Part shown: one piece after another, positions 34,427 to 45,544 of the stretch
Layout: the number at the start of each line of letters is the position of its first letter
Position numbering within the stretch: the first letter of the stretch is position 1
From: Phycisphaerae bacterium
GTDB taxonomy: Bacteria; Planctomycetota; Phycisphaerae; JAJVII01
Direction of reading: 5' to 3'
DNA: 64,000 nucleotides
Assembly: GCA_022072085.1 (NCBI GenBank)
Contig: JAJVII010000003.1
Coordinates: 30,540 to 94,539, forward strand
Position numbers and translations under genes: made by a program
Notes under the pieces: model-generated
What the model was told of the DNA's origin: nothing
The model's database searches: none
What the model saw: only the letters and a program-made list of their open reading frames with translations

Positions 34427-34783
34427 ATGCTTCAGCGATTTGCGATCTTTGCGGCGGTGGCGGCCATCGCCCTGGCGCCGGCGAGGGTGCTGGCGGCCGA
34501 CGAGCCTGCAGCGGCGGCCAAGACTGAGGTCAAGACCCAGGGGTCGATGCTGTTCGACGCCAACGGCGCCGCCTGGTTCGGCGGGGCGATCGGCGCCGGC
34601 ATTGTCGTCATCGGCGGCGCCAAGGGCATCGGCCGAATCGGCGGCGGCGCGGTCGAGTCGATGGCCCGGCAGCCCGAGGCGGCTGGCCAGATCAGCACGG
34701 CCATGATCATCACCGCAGCCATGATCGAAGGCGCCACGCTGTTCGGCGTGGTGGTCTGCCTGCTGGCTGTGTTCAAGTCCTAG
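34427..34783 (+). CDS. atpE: ATP synthase subunit c with N-terminal signal-like extension
   Basis: The 118-residue protein is longer than the usual 75-90 residues because an N-terminal signal peptide (FAIFAAVAAIALAPARVLA) and a short charged linker precede the hairpin. Helix 1 is GGAIGAGIVVIGGAKGIG, the loop is SMARQPEA, and helix 2 contains the ion-binding glutamate in MIITAAMIEGATLFGV. The Na+ ligands (glutamine in helix 1, S/T after the glutamate) are absent, so protons are the likely coupling ion. AGGAGAGG precedes the ATG. Confidence 0.94.
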   Translation: MLQRFAIFAAVAAIALAPARVLAADEPAAAAKTEVKTQGSMLFDANGAAWFGGAIGAGIVVIGGAKGIGRIGGGAVESMARQPEAAGQISTAMIITAAMIEGATLFGVVVCLLAVFKS

Positions 34784-34850
34784 ACGGGCATCGCGACGGG
34801 CCCGGCCCCGGGGACCGCTCCCCGGGCCGGCGTCCGTGAAAGGGCAAGCT

Positions 34851-35627
34851 ATGTGCAAGAACGTGTATGAAAGCCCCGTCGTCGGCCCAAGGCGCCGCGA
34901 GGGGGCGACTGACAAGGCCGAGGAGCGAGTCGATACCCGGGCTCGTATCGTCGAGCGACGAGAACGCCGTCAGTCGCCCCCGCAGCCAGCCGACGCCAGA
35001 AGGGGTTTTCATACACGTTCTAAGGCCAATCGGGCGTGGCGGGGCTGGGCGGCGGCGATCGCGATCGTCGCGGCGCTGGCGCTGGCTGCGCCGTTGCAGG
35101 CGGCCGAGGGCGAAGGGGGCGGCGGCGGGATCATCTCCGGCTCGTTCTGGAACGCGGTCTGGGCGCTGGTGATCTTCCTGGGCCTGCTGGTCGTGCTGGG
35201 CAAGTTCGCCTGGGGCCCGATCGTCAAGCAGCTTGAGCAGCGCGAGCAGAAGGTCCACGACACGATTCAACAGGCCGAGCAGCAGCGCGACGACGCGATG
35301 AAGCTGCTGGCCCAGTATCAGGAAAAGCTGGATCAGGCCCGCGAGGAAGCCCAGCAGTTGATGCAGAAGACCGTCGCCGACGCCGAGCATGTGAAGGACA
35401 AGATCGTTGAAGAGGCCCGCGAGGAAGCCGCCAACGCCCGCGACCGGGCGGTGCAGCAGATTGAGCAGGCCAAGGACGACGCGCTGGCGGGCCTGTTCAA
35501 CCAGGCGGCCACCATGGCCACCGACGTGGCCGGTCACATCCTGGCCCGCGAGCTTCGGCCGGAGGACCACGCCCGGCTTGTCGAGCAGACGTTGGCGCAA
35601 CTGGACCGGGAGCAGTCGAGGAACTGA
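34851..35627 (+). CDS. atpF: ATP synthase subunit b with repeat-derived N-terminus
   Basis: From ATG 34851, preceded by AAAGGG, the protein has 258 residues; subunit b is normally 155-190. Residues 3-57 are encoded by a 164-bp palindromic element (34858-35021) and are rich in R, E and P. The conventional part follows: a signal-like helix AWRGWAAAIAIVAALALAAP, the Fo membrane helix FWNAVWALVIFLGLLVVLG, and a long coiled coil (KQLEQREQKVHDTIQQAEQQ...) that forms the peripheral stalk. No start codon exists between the element and the first helix, so translation must run through the element. The extra residues may be removed with the signal peptide. The stop overlaps the atpH start (TGATG). Confidence 0.9.
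   Translation: MCKNVYESPVVGPRRREGATDKAEERVDTRARIVERRERRQSPPQPADARRGFHTRSKANRAWRGWAAAIAIVAALALAAPLQAAEGEGGGGGIISGSFWNAVWALVIFLGLLVVLGKFAWGPIVKQLEQREQKVHDTIQQAEQQRDDAMKLLAQYQEKLDQAREEAQQLMQKTVADAEHVKDKIVEEAREEAANARDRAVQQIEQAKDDALAGLFNQAATMATDVAGHILARELRPEDHARLVEQTLAQLDREQSRN
34858..35021. repeat. 164-bp palindromic element, copy A (in frame in atpF)
   Basis: The 20-bp ends AGAACGTGTATGAAA[G/A]CCCC (34858-34877 and inverted 35002-35021) differ at one position. The interior also pairs: GGGGGCGACTGAC recurs inverted as GTCAGTCGCCCCC, and GTCGGC as GCCGAC. The whole element can fold into one long hairpin with a loop near CCCGGGC. Copy B at 52163-52327 shares the inner parts (CGTCGGCCCAAGG, GCCGACGCCAG, GGGGTTTTCA) but not the outermost bases. 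Confidence 0.88.
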
Positions 35628-36182
35628 TGGCCGACGACGGCGACAAACTGACGCTGGCCGGCGCTTACGCCGACGCCCTGCTGGACCTGGCGACGGCGGC
35701 CGGCAAGGTCGAGGGCATCGCAGCCGAACTGGACGGGCTGGCGGAGGTCGTCCGCACGCAGCCGGACTTCGCGGCGTTCATCGGCTCGCCGGTGATCGGT
35801 GCCCAGGCCAAGCGCGACTCGATCGCCCGGATGTTCAATGGCCGGGTCGAGGACGTGACTTTGCGGTTCCTCCAGGTGCTGGCCGACCATGAGCGGCTCG
35901 AACTGCTGCCGGTGATGGCCGAGGCCTACCGGCTGGCGCTGGACCGGCGGATAGGCCGCGTGCACGTGGAGGTGGCGACCGCGACGCCCCTGGGCGATGC
36001 GGATCGCGAGCATCTCCGGGCCAGGCTGGGGCGGCAGATGGGCGGCGAGGTCGTGCTGCACGAGGAAGTGCGGCCGGACCTGATCGGCGGGCTGGTCATT
36101 CGCGTGGGCGACACGATGTTCGACGGATCGGTGAAGCAGCGGCTGACGCATCTGCGAGAGCAGATCATTGCAAGAGGCACAC

Positions 36183-37703
<1,521 letters not shown>

Positions 37704-37760
37704 CCGAAGACGCAACGGCGCCCGGGCCGACCAGGCCGGACGTGAACCGACAAGGAACAG

Positions 37761-38663
37761 ATGGCCAACACGCGAGTCATCCTGAAACGCCGCAAGGCCG
37801 TCCGCAACATCCACAAGATCACGCGGACGATGAATCTGATCGCGACCAGCAAGTTCCGCCGGGCGCACGACCGGGCCGTCGACTCCAAGCCCTACACACA
37901 GAAGGTGACCGCGCTGGTCTCCAAGCTGGCCGACGTGGCCGGCGGGCAGATCGATCACCCGCTGTTGCGCAGCCGCGAGGTCCGCAACGACCTGGTCCTC
38001 GTGCTGACCAGCAACCGGGGCCTGTGCGGCGGCTACAACGCCCAGGTGCTGCGGGCCGCGATCGCCCACATCGAGGCCCAGAAGAAGGCCGGCGTGAACG
38101 TGCGGCTGGAGGTCGTCGGCAAGAAGGGCATCAACTACCTGAAGTTCCTCGGCTACCCGATGGCCGGGCGGTTCACGCACATCGAGGACAAGCCGAGCTT
38201 CGACCACGTTGAAGAGTTCGTGAGCCGGCACATGGACCTGTTCCTCCGCGAGCAGTCCATCGACGCGGTGCACGTCGTCTACATGCGGTTCGTCAGCGCC
38301 GGCCGCCAGCAGCCGGTGGTCGAGAAGCTGCTGCCCCTGAGCGGCCTGGACGAGGTGGCCAGGCCGGCGGCTGCGGACGGCGCCGCTAAACGCGAGCATC
38401 CGCTGGAGGCCTACGACTTCTCGCCGGCGCCGGCGGAACTGCTGGCCGAGCTGCTGCCGATCACCGTGAAAGTGCGGCTGCTCCAGTTCCTTAACGATTC
38501 CGTGGTCAGCGAGCAGATCGCCCGGATGACGGCGATGAAGGCGGCGACCGACAACGCGGGCGACATGATTCGCGGCCTGACGCGGAAGTACAACCGTGCC
38601 CGCCAGTCGCAGATCACCAGCGAGCTGAGCGAGATCATCGGCGGCGCCGCGGCGTTGGAATAG
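37761..38663 (+). CDS. atpG: ATP synthase subunit gamma
   Basis: The 300-residue rotor subunit has the paired terminal coiled-coil helices: N-terminal KAVRNIHKITRTMNLIATSKFR and C-terminal ARMTAMKAATDNAGDMIRGLTRKYNRARQSQITSELSEI. In between it has the Rossmann-like core with LTSNRGLCGGYNAQV. The length is slightly above average. It lies 57 bases behind atpA and is followed by the CACAGAG hairpin repeat before atpD. Confidence 0.97.
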   Translation: MANTRVILKRRKAVRNIHKITRTMNLIATSKFRRAHDRAVDSKPYTQKVTALVSKLADVAGGQIDHPLLRSREVRNDLVLVLTSNRGLCGGYNAQVLRAAIAHIEAQKKAGVNVRLEVVGKKGINYLKFLGYPMAGRFTHIEDKPSFDHVEEFVSRHMDLFLREQSIDAVHVVYMRFVSAGRQQPVVEKLLPLSGLDEVARPAAADGAAKREHPLEAYDFSPAPAELLAELLPITVKVRLLQFLNDSVVSEQIARMTAMKAATDNAGDMIRGLTRKYNRARQSQITSELSEIIGGAAALE

Positions 38664-38668
38664 TTGAA

Positions 38669-40207
<1,539 letters not shown>

Positions 40208-40214
40208 ACCGGCG

Positions 40215-40649
40215 ATGCCCATCGGCAGCAAGACGTTCCAGGTCGAACTGGTGACGCCGCATTTGGCTGAGCAGCCGATGACGTGCACGTTCGCCGCGCT
40301 GCCGGCGTGGGATGGCGAGATCGGCGTCCTGCACGGCCGATCGCCGCTGGTCTGCAAGCTGGGCGCCGGCGAGCTGCGCGTGGAAGTAGACGGCGCGGTC
40401 CGCCGTTACTACATCCAGGGCGGCTTCGCCGAGGTGTTGGACGGCGTGGTGACGGTGCTGACCGGGCAGGTGATGGCGGCCGAGGAACTGTCGGCTGACC
40501 AGGCGTCGGCGGACCTGGCGGCTGCGCTGGCGGCGCCGGCGGCCGACGAGCCTGCCCGCGAGCGTCGCCGGGAGCAGGTGGAACACGCCCGCGCCCGGCT
40601 GGCCGTCGCTCGGCGGGCGGGCAGGGGCAAGGGATCGGATCACGGTTGA
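40215..40649 (+). CDS. atpC: ATP synthase subunit epsilon
   Basis: The 144-residue protein has the N-terminal beta-sandwich (FQVELVTPHLAEQPMTCTFAALPAWDGEIGVLHGRSPL) and a C-terminal helical hairpin (RERRREQVEHARARLAVARRA) that can inhibit ATP hydrolysis. It begins 7 bases after atpD and ends the atp operon; no intrinsic terminator is visible behind it. Confidence 0.95.
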   Translation: MPIGSKTFQVELVTPHLAEQPMTCTFAALPAWDGEIGVLHGRSPLVCKLGAGELRVEVDGAVRRYYIQGGFAEVLDGVVTVLTGQVMAAEELSADQASADLAAALAAPAADEPARERRREQVEHARARLAVARRAGRGKGSDHG

Positions 40650-40718
40650 GCCAGGCGTCTTCGTCGGGATGAGCCCCCGGCGTGACGCCCCGAAATGAAG
40701 CATTGTTGTAAGTGTCGT

Positions 40719-40774
40719 CGTAACTGACGTTACGGCCGCTCGTGTATTGATTTCATGAACTCGGTCTCTAGAAT
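40719..40774 (+). promoter_or_regulatory. Promoter and upstream inverted repeat of the complex I operon
   Basis: TTGATT (40747-40752) and TAGAAT (40769-40774) are 16 bases apart; transcription would start near 40781 and give a 43-base leader before nuoI. Twelve bases upstream of the -35 box lies a perfect inverted repeat CGTAAC-TGAC-GTTACG (40719-40734), placed where an activator or repressor dimer could bind. Confidence 0.62.
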
Positions 40775-40823
40775 TGACACGATAGCACCAGGTTCTGTCG
40801 GAGCCGAACCGTACGGAAATCGC

Positions 40824-41459
40824 ATGAGGGAGTACTTCTCCAACATCTACCGCTCGATCAGGTCCATCCTGATCGGCATGGCTGTCACCATCAAGTACAT
40901 GGGACGGCGCACCGTGACCGTGCAGTACCCCGACGCGATCCCGCCGATCTCGCCGCGCTACCGCGGCTTCCACGAATACGAAATCGACCGCTGCATCGCC
41001 TGCGACCTGTGCGCCAAGGCCTGCCCGGTGGACTGTATCTACATCGAGACCGACGGCAAGGGCAAGAACGCCGTGCTGACGCGATACGCGATCGACTACA
41101 GCAAGTGCATGTTCTGCGCCCTGTGCTGCGATCCCTGCCCGACCGAGTGCATTCACATGGGCAAGGTGCACGACCTGTCCGGCTACAGCCGCAGCGAGAT
41201 GATCGTGGAGTTCACCGAACTGGCCAAGCAGGGCCGCCGCACGCCCGAGCCGCGTTGGATGGCCAAGGCCCGCGAGCTGGGCCCCAAGGCCCCCGAGTGG
41301 ATTCGCAAGCTGGACGAGCACTATAAGACCGGCTCGCCGATCGGCTGGGGCAAGGTCGGCGGCGTGGACACCAAGGCCACCCCGCCCCTGCGGGCGTCCT
41401 GGGCTGGCGGCTCGGTGGCCCAGAGGGCGGCGGCTGAGCGACAGGAGACCGAGGTATGA
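40824..41459 (+). CDS. nuoI: NADH-quinone oxidoreductase subunit I
   Basis: The 211-residue ferredoxin-like subunit starts at ATG 40824; the earlier in-frame ATG (40755) lies inside the promoter. Two 4Fe-4S clusters (N6a and N6b) are bound by CIACDLCAKACP and CMFCALCCDPCP. The N-terminal amphipathic part with AVTIKYMGRRTVTVQYPD is typical. The usual nuo order places nuoI between nuoH and nuoJ. Here it is the first gene of the operon. The long C-terminal tail after PEWIRKLDEHYKTG is low in complexity. It overlaps nuoA by 4 bases. Confidence 0.95.
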   Translation: MREYFSNIYRSIRSILIGMAVTIKYMGRRTVTVQYPDAIPPISPRYRGFHEYEIDRCIACDLCAKACPVDCIYIETDGKGKNAVLTRYAIDYSKCMFCALCCDPCPTECIHMGKVHDLSGYSRSEMIVEFTELAKQGRRTPEPRWMAKARELGPKAPEWIRKLDEHYKTGSPIGWGKVGGVDTKATPPLRASWAGGSVAQRAAAERQETEV

Positions 41460-41872
41460 CCTGGGCGGTCATGGGCATCACGCTGTTCGTGCTGCTGGGC
41501 GTGGCGTTCGTCCTGGGCAGCCTGCTGGCGGGCAAGCTGATCCGGCCGTCGATCCCGCACCCGCAGAAGGGCGAGATCTATGAGTGCGGCGAGCCGACCG
41601 TCGGCGACAGCCGCATCCAGTTTGACCTGCGGTTCTACGTCGTCGCGCTGGTGTTCGTGATCTTCGACGTGGAGGTCGCGCTGCTCTATCCGTGGGCCCG
41701 CGTCTATCTCCAGAACGCCCGGACTGCGTTCGTGGACCTGCTGTTCTTCTTCGGCGTGCTGCTGGTGGGTTTCGCCTACCTGTGGCGGTTCGGATACCTG
41801 GACTGGGTGCGGTCGTCGGCTGGGCAGCAGCGCGGCGGGCAGACGTCCGGTGACGAGGACATCGCCGCCTAG
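41456..41872 (+). CDS. nuoA: NADH-quinone oxidoreductase subunit A
   Basis: The 138-residue protein has three membrane helices. The conserved loop after helix 1 reads [47 protein letters not shown]; here EIYECGEP and [17 protein letters not shown] are intact. The cysteine of this loop is near the quinone site. Translational coupling to nuoI is shown by ATGA. Confidence 0.95.
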   Translation: MTWAVMGITLFVLLGVAFVLGSLLAGKLIRPSIPHPQKGEIYECGEPTVGDSRIQFDLRFYVVALVFVIFDVEVALLYPWARVYLQNARTAFVDLLFFFGVLLVGFAYLWRFGYLDWVRSSAGQQRGGQTSGDEDIAA

Positions 41873-41903
41873 AGCGTCCGCGTCTCCCCTTGGGAGCGGT
41901 TGC

Positions 41904-42410
41904 ATGAGTTGGATCGAAAACAGGTTCGAGGAAGGCGTTATCGTCACCAGCCTGGACTGGGCCCTGAACTGGGCTCGGCGGAGTTCGCTGTGGCCGATGA
42001 CGTTCGGCCTGGCCTGCTGCGCGATTGAGATGATGGCCACCGGCGCGTCGCGGTTCGACCTGGACCGCTTCGGGGCCGGCGCCTTTCGCGCGACCCCGCG
42101 GCAGAGCGACCTGATGATCGTCGCCGGCACGGTGACCTACAAGATGGCCAGCCGACTCAAGCGGCTCTATCACCAGATGCCCGACCCGAAGTACGTGATG
42201 GCGATGGGCGCCTGCACGGTGGGCGGCGGGCCCTACTTCATCCACGGCTACCATGTCGTCAAGGGCGTGGACCTGGTTGTGCCGGTGGACATCTACGTGC
42301 CCGGCTGCCCGCCGAGGCCGGAGTCGCTGATGGAAGGCCTGATGCGGTTGCAGGACAAGATCGCCAACCAGACGATCGCCAGGCGGCGGCTCGAGCCGGC
42401 CAAGAACTGA
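41904..42410 (+). CDS. nuoB: NADH-quinone oxidoreductase subunit B
   Basis: Starting at ATG 41904 after GGGAGCGG, the protein has 168 residues. It holds the N2 cluster, the last electron carrier before quinone. The four ligands are seen in [24 protein letters not shown] and VPGCPPRPE. Length and sequence are typical. It follows nuoA by 31 bases. Confidence 0.97.
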   Translation: MSWIENRFEEGVIVTSLDWALNWARRSSLWPMTFGLACCAIEMMATGASRFDLDRFGAGAFRATPRQSDLMIVAGTVTYKMASRLKRLYHQMPDPKYVMAMGACTVGGGPYFIHGYHVVKGVDLVVPVDIYVPGCPPRPESLMEGLMRLQDKIANQTIARRRLEPAKN

Positions 42411-42430
42411 ACGCTGAGGATTCGCACCCG

Positions 42431-42937
42431 ATGACGCCCGAACAGATCAGCCGCCGATTGCAGGATCGATTCGCCGACGCCGTCCGCGCCGCCGACGCGT
42501 CGGGCCTGCACCCGCATGCGGTCGTGGAGCCGGGGCGATGGGTCGAGGTCGCTCGCTTCCTCCGCGACGATGCGGACCTGGCGATGGACTTCCTCCGCAG
42601 CATCAGCGGCGTGGACTATCCGGAAGACGGCAAGCTGGTCTCGGTCTACGACCTGATCAGCACCAGGCACGGCCACGCCTTCGCGATCAAGGTCGAGGCC
42701 CCGCGCGACAACCCGCATACGCCGTCGGTCTGCGACGTCTGGCCGGCGGCTGACTGGCACGAGCGCGAGGCGTTCGACCTGCTGGGCATCGTGTATGACG
42801 GCCACCCGAGACTGACGCGGATACTGCTGCCGGACGACTGGGCAGGCTATCCGCTACGGAAGGATTACGAGTTCCCCAGAGAGTATCACGGGATCCCATG
42901 CTCGACCGAGACGAATCAAGAACGACCGCTTCACTGA
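42431..42937 (+). CDS. nuoC: NADH-quinone oxidoreductase subunit C
   Basis: The 168-residue hydrophilic subunit shows LRSISGVDYPEDGKLVSVYDL and the family signature WHEREAFDLLGIVYDGHPRLTRILLPDDWAGYPLRKDYEFP. It is separate from nuoD, unlike in E. coli where the two are fused. Its last 40 bases overlap nuoD in another frame. Confidence 0.96.
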   Translation: MTPEQISRRLQDRFADAVRAADASGLHPHAVVEPGRWVEVARFLRDDADLAMDFLRSISGVDYPEDGKLVSVYDLISTRHGHAFAIKVEAPRDNPHTPSVCDVWPAADWHEREAFDLLGIVYDGHPRLTRILLPDDWAGYPLRKDYEFPREYHGIPCSTETNQERPLH

Positions 42938-44115
42938 TCATCCCCGATCCGGTGGACGTGGACGTGACGCGCGACGACGCCGCGGGCGTCGACAGCGATG
43001 TCATGACCGAGGAGATGCTCGTGAACATGGGCCCGCAGCACCCCTCCACGCACGGAGTGCTCCGCGTGGTCCTACGGACCGACGGCGAGATGGTCCTGGA
43101 GGCCACTCCGCACGTCGGCTACCTGCATCGCTGCGCTGAGAAGATCGGCGAGAACCTCCAGTACTTCCAGTTCATCCCCTACACCGACCGGATGGACTAC
43201 CTGGCGGGCATGAACAACAACCTGGCCTTCGCGCTGGCTGTCGAAAAGCTGGCCGGCCTGGAGGTTCCCGAGCGGGCCCAGTACATCCGCGTCATCTTCG
43301 CCGAGATGAACCGCATCGCCAGCCACCTGGTCTCGATGGGGACCTACGGTCTGGACCTCGGCGCGTTCACGCCGTTCCTCTACGCCTTCCGCGAGCGCGA
43401 GTTGATCCTCGACCTGTTCGAGGCCGCCTGCGGCGCCCGGCTGACTTACAGCTACATTACGGTCGGCGGCGTGACCGACGACATTCCGGCCGGCTGGCTG
43501 GAGCGTTGCGTCGAGTTCCTCGACTACTTCGAGCCGAAGATCAAGGAATACAACGACCTGCTCAGCTACAACCACATTTTCATCAAGCGGACCGCCAACG
43601 TCGGGGTCATCCCTCCCGACCGGGCGATCGCCTGGGGGCTGTCCGGCCCGGTGCTGCGCGGCAGCGGCGTGGCCTGGGACCTGCGCAAAGCAACGCCTGA
43701 TTTGGTGTACGGCCGCATGGACTTCGAGGTCTGCACCGGCAAGGGCCGCATGGGCGCGGTCGGCGACTGCTGGGACCGCTACTTCGTCCGCATCGAGGAG
43801 ATGGAGCAGTCGGTGCGGATCGTGCGGCAGTGCATCGACCAGATCGGCGGCGCCGCGGGCGGCCACAAGGCCAAGATGCCCAAGATCCTCAAGCCCCCTG
43901 CGGGCGAAACCTACTACGGCATCGAGAACCCCCGCGGCGAACTCGGCTTTCTCGTCATCTCCGACGGGACGGCTGTTCCTTATCGCGTCAAGGCCCGCGG
44001 ACCGAGCTTCTGCAACCTGGCGATCCTCAACGAGGTCGCGACCGACTGCCTGCTGGCCGACGTGCCGGCGATCGTCGGCTCGATCGACGTCGTGATGGGC
44101 GAAGTGGACCGGTGA
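42898..44115 (+). CDS. nuoD: NADH-quinone oxidoreductase subunit D
   Basis: The 405-residue subunit forms the quinone site with nuoB. Key segments are MGPQHPSTHGVLRVVLRTDGE with the quinone-binding histidine, GYLHRCAEKIGE, YTDRMDYLAGMNNN and the C-terminal DVVMGEVDR. The N-terminal 35 residues up to MTEEMLVNMGP are variable; the overlap with nuoC makes the ATG at 42898 plausible, while ATG 43003 (MTEEML) would avoid it. Its stop codon lies at the edge of a hairpin repeat. Confidence 0.96.
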   Translation: MLDRDESRTTASLIIPDPVDVDVTRDDAAGVDSDVMTEEMLVNMGPQHPSTHGVLRVVLRTDGEMVLEATPHVGYLHRCAEKIGENLQYFQFIPYTDRMDYLAGMNNNLAFALAVEKLAGLEVPERAQYIRVIFAEMNRIASHLVSMGTYGLDLGAFTPFLYAFRERELILDLFEAACGARLTYSYITVGGVTDDIPAGWLERCVEFLDYFEPKIKEYNDLLSYNHIFIKRTANVGVIPPDRAIAWGLSGPVLRGSGVAWDLRKATPDLVYGRMDFEVCTGKGRMGAVGDCWDRYFVRIEEMEQSVRIVRQCIDQIGGAAGGHKAKMPKILKPPAGETYYGIENPRGELGFLVISDGTAVPYRVKARGPSFCNLAILNEVATDCLLADVPAIVGSIDVVMGEVDR

Positions 44116-44266
44116 GACAATGACGAATGTCGAATGGCGAATGTCGAATGAATGACGAAGTTCGAATGTCGAATGCAGACTGCCGCGACAGTGGGTTTCC
44201 CTCTTCATTTGTCATTGGGTCATTCGTCATTGTCTCGTCATTCGGATTTCGTCATTCGACATTCTC
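44114..44266. repeat. GAATGTC heptamer array with inverted copy (nuoD-nuoH gap)
   Basis: The left part (44114-44175) is built from GAATGTC-type heptamers. The right part (44205-44266) is the inverse. The outer arms GAGACAATGACGAATG (44114-44129) and 44221-44236 are perfectly complementary over 16 bases, and the left arm includes the last two bases of the nuoD stop codon. Same family as 15639-15717. Confidence 0.88.
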
Positions 44267-44286
44267 AGGCGAGGTAAACGGATAAC

Positions 44287-45516
44287 GTGGTCCCGGCGCC
44301 CGACTACATCCCGCTGATCAATCTCCCCCGGCCGATCGAGGCGGTGGCCGTCATCGCGGTCTACCTTGGCTTCGTCTCGGTGGTTGCGATGTTCTTCATC
44401 TGGTGGGAGCGCAAGGTGTCGGCCCACATGCAGAGCCGCCTGGGCCCGATGCGCGTGGGCGGCTGGCACGGCTGGTCGCAGTCGCTGGCCGACGGGCTCA
44501 AGCTGCTGAGCAAGGAAGACCTGATCCCCGACGAGGCCGACCGCCCGCTGTTCCGCATCGCCCCCTACCTGGCGTTCGTGCCGGCGTTCGCGGCCTTCGC
44601 GGTGCTGCCGTTCTCGGCCAAGTTCGCGTTCGTGGACGTCAGCATCACGGTCGTGCTCATCTTCGGCATCCTGGCGCTGGAGGTGCTGGGGGTGATCCTG
44701 GGCGGCTGGGCCTCCAACAGCAAGTGGTCGCTCTACGGCGCGATGCGAGAGGCCTGCCAGATCGTCAGCTACGAAATCCCCCTCGGCCTGGCCGTCCTCA
44801 CGCCGGTGCTCACGGTCGGGTCGCTCTCGCTGGTGGACATCTCGATCGACCAGGGCGGCGGCATCCACCGCTGGCTGGCGTTCCGCAACCCGTTCCTCTT
44901 CGTCTCGTTCGGCGTGTTCTTCATCGCCTCGCTGGCGGCCAACAAACGGGCCCCGTTCGACCTGCCCGAGAGCGAGTCGGAACTGGTCGCGGGCTTCCAC
45001 ACTGAATACAGCGGCATGCGGTTCGCGATGTTCTTCTTCGCCGAGTACGCCGCCATGTTCCTGATCGGCGGGCTGGCGGCCTTGCTCTACCTTGGCGGGT
45101 GGTACGATCCGTTCGGCATCGTGCTGCACATGGAGCACACGCCGAGCCTGGTCTGGTGGGCGGCACTGGCCGGCGCCGGCATCTTCGTGGTCAAGGCGTT
45201 CACCATGGTCTTCGTGCAGATGTGGCTGCGCTGGACGCTGCCGCGGCTGCGGATCGACCAGGTGCTCTACATGTGCGTGAAGGTGCTGCTGCCGCTGGCC
45301 TGCGTCAACCTGCTGGGCGTCGCGCTGTGGGCGTGGCTGTTCCCCGGCGGGGCGGCGCAACTGGCGGTGCAGATCGTTCTGACGGTGATCGGCGCCGGCG
45401 GGGCCGGCGCATTCCTGGCGATCCTGGTCTGGGCTATGTTCTTCCGCGGGCGCGGCATCACGGTCTCGATGCTCAAGCCCTGGACCAACCTGTTGCACAG
45501 GACCGAGTCGAAGTGA
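44287..45516 (+). CDS. nuoH: NADH-quinone oxidoreductase subunit H
   Basis: The 409-residue membrane subunit (GTG start) has eight helices and links the quinone site to the proton-pumping arm. Typical loops are WWERKVSAHMQSRLGPMRVG, KLLSKEDLIPDEADR and NKRAPFDLPESESELVAGFHTEYSGMRFA-type; the ERK and EAESELV-like motifs are intact. It is somewhat longer than the usual 330-350 because of extended loops and C-terminus. The ribosome site is weak (GAGGT, 13 bases away). Confidence 0.95.
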   Translation: MVPAPDYIPLINLPRPIEAVAVIAVYLGFVSVVAMFFIWWERKVSAHMQSRLGPMRVGGWHGWSQSLADGLKLLSKEDLIPDEADRPLFRIAPYLAFVPAFAAFAVLPFSAKFAFVDVSITVVLIFGILALEVLGVILGGWASNSKWSLYGAMREACQIVSYEIPLGLAVLTPVLTVGSLSLVDISIDQGGGIHRWLAFRNPFLFVSFGVFFIASLAANKRAPFDLPESESELVAGFHTEYSGMRFAMFFFAEYAAMFLIGGLAALLYLGGWYDPFGIVLHMEHTPSLVWWAALAGAGIFVVKAFTMVFVQMWLRWTLPRLRIDQVLYMCVKVLLPLACVNLLGVALWAWLFPGGAAQLAVQIVLTVIGAGGAGAFLAILVWAMFFRGRGITVSMLKPWTNLLHRTESK

Positions 45517-45544
45517 CATCGAGATCCGGAATGGAACCGGCCTG

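Noticed and set aside
34427..34783. A sodium-coupled c subunit.
   Set aside because: The helix-1 glutamine and the S/T after the glutamate that are needed for Na+ binding are missing.
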